Below, in pieces: positions 12,817 to 19,612 of a stretch of DNA of 24,423 nt. Under the pieces are notes generated by a model. That model had not been told where the DNA came from and did not search any database. It saw nothing but the letters and a program-made list of their open reading frames with translations. The stretch's first letter is position 1; the number at the start of each line of letters is the position of its first letter. The DNA is from CAZHUN01 sp043801115 (GTDB lineage Archaea > Iainarchaeota > Iainarchaeia > Iainarchaeales > UBA10191), in the NCBI GenBank assembly GCA_043801115.1, contig JAZDMJ010000019.1:1-24423 (forward strand). Reading direction: 5' to 3'. The position numbers were made by a program, and so were the translations under genes.

Positions 12817-14349
12817 ATGACCGAAAAATTTGAACTGATTGACGAAATTTACGACATGCACTACTTGTTTACCATCAGCAGTCTCAATTCGCTAACCAAA
12901 GGACTTCAAAAGTCAGTCCAAACATGCTATCCAGAAGTGGCCTGCCTGTTCCGAAACGGAATCCAAGAAGTTGGGTTTAAAAAAAGCGACAACCAAAAAG
13001 TGGGGGGTGCAATTTTGGAAAAGTTTTCCAACCCCTCCTTCTTTCCACCTTTCAAACAAAAACTGCTCGATTCCTGCAAAACAGAACGCGCTTACTTCGA
13101 GTCCTTGGGCGAAAAGAAATTCCAAGAATATTCCAACAAAGAACTGGCCCAAGAAATTTTTCGCTGGATGGAAGCGGTAAAGAATGTCTATGATTATGGC
13201 TGGGCGCTCGTGTTTGCCGATGTTACGGGCGAGTTTACCCAAAAAGTACAATCCATTATTGGATCCAAATTCAAAAACCGAGAAAAAGCAGGAGAAGCTC
13301 TCAGCATTTTGACCACGCCTGAAAATCCGTCCTTTATGGCCAAAGAACAAACGGCATTCTACAAAATAGGGCAAAAAATTTCTCAACAAGAAGATTTAGT
13401 GGAAAAATTTAAGACAGTAGAGCTGGAGAAATTGGCCGACTATTTGAAAGAGAACGCCCCCGATATCAATGAAGAAATTGACGAGCACGTACATCAGTTC
13501 GGTTGGATTCCTCACTGGTATTTTGGAACGGGCTGGGACAAGAAATACTTTCTCAGCCTCTTCCAGAGCCTATTCCGGCAAGAGGAAAATTTTGAAAAAA
13601 AACTGGCCGAACTGGATCGGAAAAAGAAAGAAATCGACCAAAAACGGAAACAATTGCTCCAAGAAGGCCGCTTTTCCGCACAAGAAATGCACTGGATCAA
13701 CTTGTTCAAGGAATTCATTGACCTGAAAGTATACCGAAAAGATATCCTATACATCGGCTGCTTCTACTCCCGACCGTTAACGCAAGAAATTGCAAAAAGG
13801 CTTGCGCTCTCCGAAAAACAAGTACGCTATATGATGCCAGAAGAGATAGAGAATGTACTGGTTAAGGGAAAGCCAATAGACGAAAATATATTGAACGAAA
13901 GAGACAAATTTTCAGTTCTTTACTCCAAAGACGCCCAAAACCATTCACTGATTGGCAAAGAAGCCAAAGCATTTGTTGAGAAGAATATTGCGGAAAAAGA
14001 GATTGATACAACTGTTTCGGAACTAAGAGGGGTTTGCGCCTGCCCCGGGTTCGTAAAGGGGAAAGTAAAACTCGTCTTGCACCCGAACGACATGTACAAG
14101 ATGCAAAAAGGAGACGTTCTTGTTTCAGTAGCCACCAACCCGGACGTGGTGCCTGCAATGAAATTGGCTGGAGCAATCGTAACCGACATTGGCGGAATCA
14201 CTTCGCATGCGGCCATTGTTTCGAGAGAAATGCAAATCCCTTGCGTGATTGGAACCGAAACCGCTACCAAGGTGCTCAAGGACGACGAGTGGGTGGAAGT
14301 AAACGCAAGCGAGGGAATAATAAAGAGAATTTCCCAAAATTCCAAGTGA
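12817..14349 (+). CDS. Split dikinase, part 1: substrate-type domain plus phosphohistidine (PEP-utilising mobile) domain
   Basis: A 510-residue protein. The last about 110 residues are the swivelling phosphohistidine domain shared by PEP synthase, pyruvate phosphate dikinase and rifampin phosphotransferase, with the active site GGITSHAAIVSRE (His464) after LAGAIVTD. Residues 1-390 are mainly helical, with a coiled-coil stretch near 265-285, and show none of the TIM-barrel PEP-binding motifs. By size and order this matches the antibiotic-binding plus His part of rifampin phosphotransferase (about 430+60 residues). Start ATG 12817 has AAGGTG 5 nt upstream. The partner ATP-grasp gene begins 2 nt after the stop. 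Substrate unknown. Confidence 0.88.
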   Translation: MTEKFELIDEIYDMHYLFTISSLNSLTKGLQKSVQTCYPEVACLFRNGIQEVGFKKSDNQKVGGAILEKFSNPSFFPPFKQKLLDSCKTERAYFESLGEKKFQEYSNKELAQEIFRWMEAVKNVYDYGWALVFADVTGEFTQKVQSIIGSKFKNREKAGEALSILTTPENPSFMAKEQTAFYKIGQKISQQEDLVEKFKTVELEKLADYLKENAPDINEEIDEHVHQFGWIPHWYFGTGWDKKYFLSLFQSLFRQEENFEKKLAELDRKKKEIDQKRKQLLQEGRFSAQEMHWINLFKEFIDLKVYRKDILYIGCFYSRPLTQEIAKRLALSEKQVRYMMPEEIENVLVKGKPIDENILNERDKFSVLYSKDAQNHSLIGKEAKAFVEKNIAEKEIDTTVSELRGVCACPGFVKGKVKLVLHPNDMYKMQKGDVLVSVATNPDVVPAMKLAGAIVTDIGGITSHAAIVSREMQIPCVIGTETATKVLKDDEWVEVNASEGIIKRISQNSK

Positions 14350-14351
14350 AC

Positions 14352-15302
14352 ATGATGGACGAACTTGTTCTGCCTTTTCGAAAACTAAACAAAAACAGCA
14401 CTCGTATCGCGGGTGGAAAAGGCGCCCAATTGGGAGAAATGTTTAATGCGGGAATTCCTGTTCCAGACGGGTTTGTCGTGTTGACTTCTGCTTTCAACCA
14501 ATTCATTCAAGAGAACGAGATTGGAATGCAAATCTCAAAAGAACTCTCCAAAGCCGACCAATCAGACATGCTTTCCATTGAAAACGCTTCCAATCAAATC
14601 CGACAGCGTATCTTGAGCGGGATTGTTTCCAAAAATATTCGACAAAAAGTGTTGGAAAGTTTCAAGCAGTTGAATACTGAACTTGTAGCCGTAAGAAGTA
14701 GTGCCACTTCCGAAGATGCCGCTGCCGCGTCTTGGGCGGGAGAACTCGAGTCATACACCAACACTTCCCAAAAAGACTTGATTGAAAACGTCAAAAAATG
14801 CTGGTCTTCCTTGTACACGCCGCGCGCCATATTCTATCGTCTAGAACATCAAATGCGAAACGAACAAGTGAGTGTGGCGGTAGTTGTGCAGAAAATGGTG
14901 AACAGCGAAGCCAGCGGAGTCGTTTTTACCGTAAACCCGGTAACAAAAAATCCGAACCAAATCGTAATCGAAGCCGCTTTTGGCCTTGGGGAAAGTGTTG
15001 TGTCAGGGAAAGTTACTCCAGATAATTATATGGTAAACAAAAAATCCGAACTAATTGAAAATGTTTCAATCGGCAGGCAACTCACTCAAATTGTAAAGGA
15101 AAAAGGAAAAAGCGTGGAAAAAAAGCTCGCCATAGAACTACAAGAGAAACAAAAATTGGAGGGAAAGAAAATTCTTGAAGTAGCTCGAGTTTGTATGGCA
15201 ATCGAAACGCATTATCAAAAACCACAAGATATTGAATTCGCAATCGAGAAAGGGAAAGTATACGTCGTGCAAAGCCGGCCAATAACCACATTAGGTAACT
15301 AG
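14352..15302 (+). CDS. Split dikinase, part 2: ATP-grasp (PPDK_N) subunit
   Basis: A 316-residue nucleotide-binding protein equal to the N-terminal third of PEP synthase or rifampin phosphotransferase. Motifs: AGGKGAQLGEM with IPVPDGFVV near the start, the triphosphate-binding AVRSSATSEDAAAASWAGELES (around 115-135), EASGVVFTVNPVT, AAFGLGESVVSGKVTPD, and the terminal VQSRPITT that ends this domain in the family. It would transfer the beta-phosphate of ATP to the histidine on part 1. Two ATGs are possible (14352, 14355). The gene is 2 nt downstream of part 1, so co-translation is likely. In fused enzymes this domain comes first; here it is encoded second. Confidence 0.93.
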   Translation: MMDELVLPFRKLNKNSTRIAGGKGAQLGEMFNAGIPVPDGFVVLTSAFNQFIQENEIGMQISKELSKADQSDMLSIENASNQIRQRILSGIVSKNIRQKVLESFKQLNTELVAVRSSATSEDAAAASWAGELESYTNTSQKDLIENVKKCWSSLYTPRAIFYRLEHQMRNEQVSVAVVVQKMVNSEASGVVFTVNPVTKNPNQIVIEAAFGLGESVVSGKVTPDNYMVNKKSELIENVSIGRQLTQIVKEKGKSVEKKLAIELQEKQKLEGKKILEVARVCMAIETHYQKPQDIEFAIEKGKVYVVQSRPITTLGN

Positions 15303-15329
15303 CCTGCCCAAAAAATTTAATCTCTGCTA

Positions 15330-15485
15330 TTATTGCTCGACTTTTGTCAAGCGTACTGCAAACTCAATTACCAGTTCTTCGATTTCTCGCTGTCGTTTTA
15401 CCAATTCTTCAATTCTTTCCGACAATTTGACATAGTTTCTGACTGGTTCATTAGCGTTGAATCCTTCTTTGGTGATGTCTCTCAT
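15330..15485 (-). CDS. 51-residue coiled-coil protein, second gene of a divergent pair
   Basis: A short gene starting at ATG 15485, which overlaps the stop of the upstream 73-residue gene (ATGA), with GGAGG 9 nt before it. The product begins MRDITKEGFN and continues as one long charged helix (LSERIEELVKRQREIEELV) with heptad spacing, so it probably forms a coiled coil. I recognise no family. Location opposite the secretion operon suggests a regulatory or accessory role, which is inference. Confidence 0.7.
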   Translation of the reverse strand: MRDITKEGFNANEPVRNYVKLSERIEELVKRQREIEELVIEFAVRLTKVEQ

Positions 15486-15703
15486 GGTAGTTCCTCCAAG
15501 TGTTGGTCGATGAGTTCTAATAGTTGGGTGAATGCGATTCCGTGCATTTTGGTGAAGTGTTCCAATTCTTTTTCAGCCCTCTTTTGGCCTTTCAAGTGGC
15601 TCCATTCGGAATACTTTTCGATAAAATAGGAAAGCATTGAAATGTTTTTTTGGACGAAAGACTGCATTTCGAGAGTGGGTTGCTTGTAGAGAGTGGTTTG
15701 CAT
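15482..15703 (-). CDS. 73-residue helical protein divergent from the secretion operon
   Basis: An unrecognised, mostly helical protein (begins MQTTLYKQP, ends IDQHLEELP) with aromatic and charged residues in a WSHLKGQKRAEKELEHF centre. I choose ATG 15703, because an AATTAAAAAG box lies about 29 nt upstream; a TTG at 15763 in the same frame would give 93 residues and cannot be excluded. It shares the intergenic region and possibly a bidirectional TATA element (15779-15787) with the VirB2-like operon. The downstream 51-residue gene is translationally coupled to it. The pair could be a regulator or toxin-antitoxin-like unit; nothing in the sequence proves this. Confidence 0.68.
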   Translation of the reverse strand: MQTTLYKQPTLEMQSFVQKNISMLSYFIEKYSEWSHLKGQKRAEKELEHFTKMHGIAFTQLLELIDQHLEELP

Positions 15704-15778
15704 AACCTTCACTCTCTCGCTTTCCAGCTTTTTAATTCCGAGAGTAAAGCTTGGTTTAGACAAAACCTAACTCTTGCC

Positions 15779-15787
15779 TTTTTATAC
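15779..15787 (+). promoter_or_regulatory. TATA box of the secretion operon, possibly bidirectional
   Basis: TTTTTATAC on the plus strand would start transcription near 15809, about 33 nt before the VirB2-like ATG, leaving the GGAGG site in the leader. Read on the minus strand it is GTATAAAAA, an equally good box for the divergent pair. Confidence 0.55.
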
Positions 15788-15842
15788 TTCCAACCGCGGA
15801 AGAAGGTTTTGTATGAACGACCATTTGTGGAGGTTCAATTCC

Positions 15843-16145
15843 ATGAAGAAAAAAATCCTTTCAAGCGCGTTGGGACTGGTGATGGTTTCTTCCATTGCTT
15901 TTGCCGACACGACAACCGAACAAATTCTCGCTCCGTTGAACAACATCTACACGCTCATCAAAGCCATTGTCGGCGTTGTCGGAATCATCGCGTTGACGAT
16001 TGCGGGAGCGCGTTTCATGTTTTCCGGAGACGACATGCAAGCAAGAGAAGGCGCCAAAAACATGGCCGCCTACTCCATCATCGGACTCGTCCTCGTGTGG
16101 GTTGCCCCATTGATTGTAACCTACCTGACAGCGCCCGCAGTGTAA
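15843..16145 (+). CDS. VirB2/TrbC-like pilin, first gene of a type IV secretion-like operon
   Basis: A 100-residue precursor. Residues 1-21 (MKKKILSSALGLVMVSSIAFA) form a signal peptide with an A-x-A-type cleavage site before DTTTEQI. The mature part has two hydrophobic helices (about 38-60 and 73-95), separated by the charged loop FSGDDMQAREGAKN, which is the usual VirB2/TrbC/CedA1 layout. Such pilins line the conjugative pilus or import channel. Start ATG 15843 has GGAGG 9 nt upstream; an in-frame ATG at 15813 would add ten residues ahead of the signal peptide and is less likely. It heads a six-gene rightward operon. Confidence 0.88.
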   Translation: MKKKILSSALGLVMVSSIAFADTTTEQILAPLNNIYTLIKAIVGVVGIIALTIAGARFMFSGDDMQAREGAKNMAAYSIIGLVLVWVAPLIVTYLTAPAV

Positions 16146-16254
16146 CGCTTCACCAAGTTCATCCCCTCCCTGCAAAACAGAGAGAAGGCGGTTGCCGAAT
16201 CCCCATCTAGCTGCCGCTTTCTCTCTTTTCAACAAAAAAAGGTGGAAAAAGAAA

Positions 16255-17670
16255 ATGAAAGCAAAATATATTCTCCCATTACTCGCCCTACTTGTCCCAC
16301 TCGTACACGCTTCCATTCTTCCCACCAACTGCGCCCTTGCACCCATTGACTATCAAGACTGCCAAAACTTGCTATCCGACACCTCTCTTTCCCAAGCCGA
16401 AAAAGAAGACATATACCTCAACCTCTCCAACCCCCAAACCAGCCTACCCGCTCACGACTTTGCCTGGCAATGGAACACCAAAATCATCTTCAACACACAA
16501 CCGCCCCAAGGAGTTCCAACCCAATCAAGTGGAATCATCCAAAATGCGTGGGTCAAAATCGTCGCCATCCACAAAAGCGTTTACGACGCGAACGAAAAAA
16601 AGTTTCTTGTGCAGCCTTTTGGAAGCATTCTTGTTGCCAAAAACTATTCCATCAACCTTCCCAGCGGACATTTGCCCGGAGAATGCGACACGCGCTATTC
16701 CTACTCAATCACCCAAAACGCGTTCCAAGAATACGCCAACAGCCAATACATTGGAAACTCTCCCCAAACCAGTTATTCGTTTTCCCTGCCCAACCAAAGC
16801 CAGCTTACCTTTGCCGCCAAGTGGCAGTTGGCCGTCCGACTGCAAACCGATCACTACCGGCAAAACGGCAGAGACTGTCTTTTCCAAAACACGACCTTCA
16901 ACGATTACGCAGTCCAATTGCAAGATGTTATTCCTGCAACCGTAGTTTCAAACAGTGTTCAAGTCAAGACAGCAGTGTTGGACTACAACCAATTCAGTGC
17001 CCTTTTTCTCCAATTCGATTCCGTCGAACCGTTGAACCAGCTCACACTCTCCCAAGAAAATCACGCTTTCTCATACAGTCAAGCCCGCTACGATTGGAAT
17101 ATCGTCTTCCAGCCCTACGGCGTGCTTCAAATTGTTCGAATTCCGGAAGAAAAGCTCAAAGCCAATTTTCTCATCGAAGACCGCAATGGAAATAGTTTCA
17201 AATTTTCGACAGATTCAAACAAAGACTGCCAGCTCGACATTATAGACGATTTTGAAGAAACCAAAAAAGCGTGCAATGCAACCCAGCTCAAACCCGACCG
17301 CTTAGATTTGACGTTGGATGGAAACAGTTTTGACCAAAACCAAACCATCCGAATGACTGCAACATTGAAAGACGACCAAAACGCGCCACTGCAAGGAAAA
17401 GTGATTCAATTTTCTACGAAGAACGAAAAACAAAGCGTTCCAACCAACGCACAAGGAACAGCAAGCTGGGCGGTTCCTGCAATCCAATCCAACGGCGTAT
17501 TCGATGCAGCGTTCTTTCAAGATTTCGAGTATGCCCCCGCTCAAGCCACCGAACGCGCGCCCATTGCGGGAAGCAATTTGGCGCCGACTGCGATTAGCGT
17601 TGGAGTGTTCTTTTTCTCCTACTATTCGATTTACTTTGTTGCCAAGAAAAAGTTCGGAGTCGCTTTATGA
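16255..17670 (+). CDS. Secreted/membrane-anchored surface protein with an Ig-like domain, secretion operon
   Basis: A 471-residue exported protein. It has an N-terminal signal peptide (KYILPLLALLVPLVHA), a large extracellular region of about 410 residues rich in Asn, Gln and Thr, and one C-terminal membrane helix (about 447-463) followed by a KKKFGVAL tail. Paired cysteines are present. Residues about 355-430 resemble a Big_1/invasin-type Ig-like domain: DLTLDGNSFDQNQTIRMTATL, then GKVIQFST and TNAQGTASW. It may be a pilus-tip, adhesin or scaffold component. ATG 16255 was chosen for the signal peptide and a GGTGG site about 10 nt upstream. The stop overlaps the VirB6-like ATG (ATGA). Confidence 0.8.
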   Translation: MKAKYILPLLALLVPLVHASILPTNCALAPIDYQDCQNLLSDTSLSQAEKEDIYLNLSNPQTSLPAHDFAWQWNTKIIFNTQPPQGVPTQSSGIIQNAWVKIVAIHKSVYDANEKKFLVQPFGSILVAKNYSINLPSGHLPGECDTRYSYSITQNAFQEYANSQYIGNSPQTSYSFSLPNQSQLTFAAKWQLAVRLQTDHYRQNGRDCLFQNTTFNDYAVQLQDVIPATVVSNSVQVKTAVLDYNQFSALFLQFDSVEPLNQLTLSQENHAFSYSQARYDWNIVFQPYGVLQIVRIPEEKLKANFLIEDRNGNSFKFSTDSNKDCQLDIIDDFEETKKACNATQLKPDRLDLTLDGNSFDQNQTIRMTATLKDDQNAPLQGKVIQFSTKNEKQSVPTNAQGTASWAVPAIQSNGVFDAAFFQDFEYAPAQATERAPIAGSNLAPTAISVGVFFFSYYSIYFVAKKKFGVAL

Positions 17671-18581
17671 AAAAAGCCGTACTCTTGATTCCATTGCTCA
17701 TTTTCCTGGCCTCTTTCGCTCACGCCGGACTGTGGGAAAGTGTAACCAACTTGCCGGGAGACATTGCCAATGCCATTTTGGACGGTTTCAAACAAATCGT
17801 CGTCGACTTTGTCACTCCCTTGTTAGATTTGGCTAAGAATTTCATTACCACCAACCCCGACCCCATGCAATACCAGACTTACTGGCAAGCCATCCTCATT
17901 CTCATCTCCGCCTTCTACTTGCTCGTGTTCTTCATGGTCGCTTTCAAATTCATTGTCGGCTCTTACGACGAAGTCCAGCGCGCGGAAGCAAAAGAGTGGG
18001 CCAAAAAAGCAATTTTAATTGTTGTTCTTTGCAACGCTTCACTCTTAATCTACTCTCTAATCCTGCAATTGGGCTCGGCGGCCGCGCTGTTCATGTGGAA
18101 TTCGGCCTACGAACAATTATTCCAACTCCAAAACTTGAGCGCACTCAACTTCCTCTTGCTCATATTGTTCGCCATTGCCGTACTCGTCGCCCTGATTACG
18201 CTGTTCGTTCGCTACATTTTGGTCATTGTCGGAATCATGGCCTTTCCCATCGGAGTATTCCTATACTTTATCCCTCCCTTGCAAAGTTATGGAAAAATCA
18301 TCCTCAACACGCTCGGAATCACCATATTCCTACAAGTCATCGACGTACTCATACTCGTTGCTTCTTCATTATTGCTGAATGATTTTGGAAACAACATCCA
18401 AATGCAACTGCTCGCCCCCACCATGGGATTCTTCCTCGTTGCCGCAGCCAACATTTTGCTGTTAAAATTTGCCGTCAACAAGGCCGCAAGCGAAAGCGGA
18501 ACCAAAATTTCCATTACCCAAATTGTCCAACGCGTCATGCCTTCGCAAAAAAACAATCAAACCAACTTGGGAGACTACTAG
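17667..18581 (+). CDS. VirB6/TrbL-like polytopic membrane channel protein
   Basis: A 304-residue protein with a signal-peptide-like start (KAVLLIPLLIFLASFAHA), an amphipathic segment, and about six further hydrophobic helices (roughly 65-100, 115-140, 155-185, 185-215, 225-250 and 255-275). The central pattern, with WAKKAILIVVLCN between helices and FVRYILVIVGIMAFPIGVFLYFIPP, fits VirB6/TrbL/CedA-type proteins that form the inner-membrane DNA conduit. Its soluble C-terminal tail is basic and polar. It overlaps the upstream gene by 4 nt and ends 1 nt before the PrgI-like ATG. Confidence 0.82.
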   Translation: MKKAVLLIPLLIFLASFAHAGLWESVTNLPGDIANAILDGFKQIVVDFVTPLLDLAKNFITTNPDPMQYQTYWQAILILISAFYLLVFFMVAFKFIVGSYDEVQRAEAKEWAKKAILIVVLCNASLLIYSLILQLGSAAALFMWNSAYEQLFQLQNLSALNFLLLILFAIAVLVALITLFVRYILVIVGIMAFPIGVFLYFIPPLQSYGKIILNTLGITIFLQVIDVLILVASSLLLNDFGNNIQMQLLAPTMGFFLVAAANILLLKFAVNKAASESGTKISITQIVQRVMPSQKNNQTNLGDY

Positions 18582-18582
18582 A

Positions 18583-19515
18583 ATGGGCTACGAAATCCCC
18601 CAAAACTTGAAATACGAAGAAAAAATCGTATTCGGCCTCACACTCAAACAATTCATCTGGGTTGCCCTGTTTGGAATACTCGCCGCCGCAATTTTCTTGA
18701 AAACCAACATCAACTTTTACGCCAAAATTGGTCTCTCAATCCTATTTGCACTTGTCGGAATTGGCTTTGCCTTTCTCGGATTTTTTGAAAAACTCCAAAC
18801 TCTCTTTCACTTTTACAAGACGCCCCGGAGCGCGGGCTATTGGGACAAAAAATTGGACTTTTTCGTCGAAGCCAAAGAAATCCAAAACGAAGCCATATTT
18901 TTGAACGATGGAAGCGCCCGCGCCGTATTACAAATCACACCACTACACTTTTCCCTTCTCTCTATCGAAGAACAGCGTGCGATTGTGGCCCGCTTTCGAG
19001 ACTTTCTCAACAGCCTAGACTTTCCAGTCCAAATCGTCATGCGAACCGTCAACCTCGAATTGAACGAATATTTGGCTTCGATGCAGAAAAAAGTCGCCGA
19101 TTCTCGAAAGAAAGGAATGGCCGAACAGTTTGAATCGTTCAAAACATTCATCGAAACCACGATAGAATCGAAGAAAATCAAAAACCGCCTCTTCTACCTG
19201 TTAATTCCAACCACTCGGCTGGCCTCCAAGCCAACCATGTTCGCCAAAAGAGAAAACATTAACACGAAAGAAGTGTTTGGGAAACAGTTGGAAATTCGCG
19301 TCAAAATTTGCCAAGAAAAACTCAAACGATGCAATCTCTTGTCCAAACGATTGACCGACACGGAGCTCGTTTCGTTCCTTTCCGCCTACTTTGAAGGATT
19401 CATCGAAGCCCAGCACGACTACTTGTCCACACTCACAACCACAAAAGAAGGTGAATCAAATGTCCAAAAAAGCAAAAACTGGCTTGACGCGCTCGGAAAG
19501 CCAGTTCTTCAGTGA
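18583..19515 (+). CDS. PrgI/VirB3-like protein fused to a VirB4-N-like domain
   Basis: A 310-residue protein. Residues 1-70 match PrgI-family (VirB3-like) proteins: YEIPQNLKYEEKIVFGLTLKQF followed by two membrane helices. Residues about 95-300 look like the N-terminal domain of VirB4/TraC ATPases: ARAVLQITPLHFSLLSIEEQ, then FLNSLDFPVQIVMRTVNLELNEYL, and a helical end. No Walker motifs are present, so ATP hydrolysis must come from the VirB4 protein two genes on. A VirB3-VirB4 fusion exists in bacteria; here the fusion keeps only the VirB4 N-domain. Start ATG 18583 is 1 nt after the VirB6-like stop. Confidence 0.82.
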   Translation: MGYEIPQNLKYEEKIVFGLTLKQFIWVALFGILAAAIFLKTNINFYAKIGLSILFALVGIGFAFLGFFEKLQTLFHFYKTPRSAGYWDKKLDFFVEAKEIQNEAIFLNDGSARAVLQITPLHFSLLSIEEQRAIVARFRDFLNSLDFPVQIVMRTVNLELNEYLASMQKKVADSRKKGMAEQFESFKTFIETTIESKKIKNRLFYLLIPTTRLASKPTMFAKRENINTKEVFGKQLEIRVKICQEKLKRCNLLSKRLTDTELVSFLSAYFEGFIEAQHDYLSTLTTTKEGESNVQKSKNWLDALGKPVLQ

Positions 19516-19612
19516 TATTGTAGAGCAAATGCGCGTTCACAACCGAATTCACGCCATCCAAGTCCAAGCCATGCTCAACAAAAAAATCAACCAAAAAAAG
19601 GCCAAAACATGA
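19460..19612 (+). CDS. 50-residue basic protein nested between PrgI-like and VirB4-like genes
   Basis: A small gene that overlaps the last 56 bases of the PrgI-like gene in another frame. ATG 19460 has AAGGTG 7 nt upstream, and the TGA stop overlaps the VirB4 ATG (ATGA), so translation coupling supports it. The product is basic at both ends (MSKKAKTGLTRSES, KKINQKKAKT) with a helical core containing FSDIVEQMRVHNRIHAIQ. No family recognised; it may bind DNA or the ATPase. Confidence 0.72.
   Translation: MSKKAKTGLTRSESQFFSDIVEQMRVHNRIHAIQVQAMLNKKINQKKAKT

Noticed and set aside
14034..14351. An N-terminal extension of the ATP-grasp subunit
   Set aside because: It overlaps the phosphohistidine domain of part 1 in another frame and is Arg-rich noise; PPDK_N proteins begin near the ATG at 14352.
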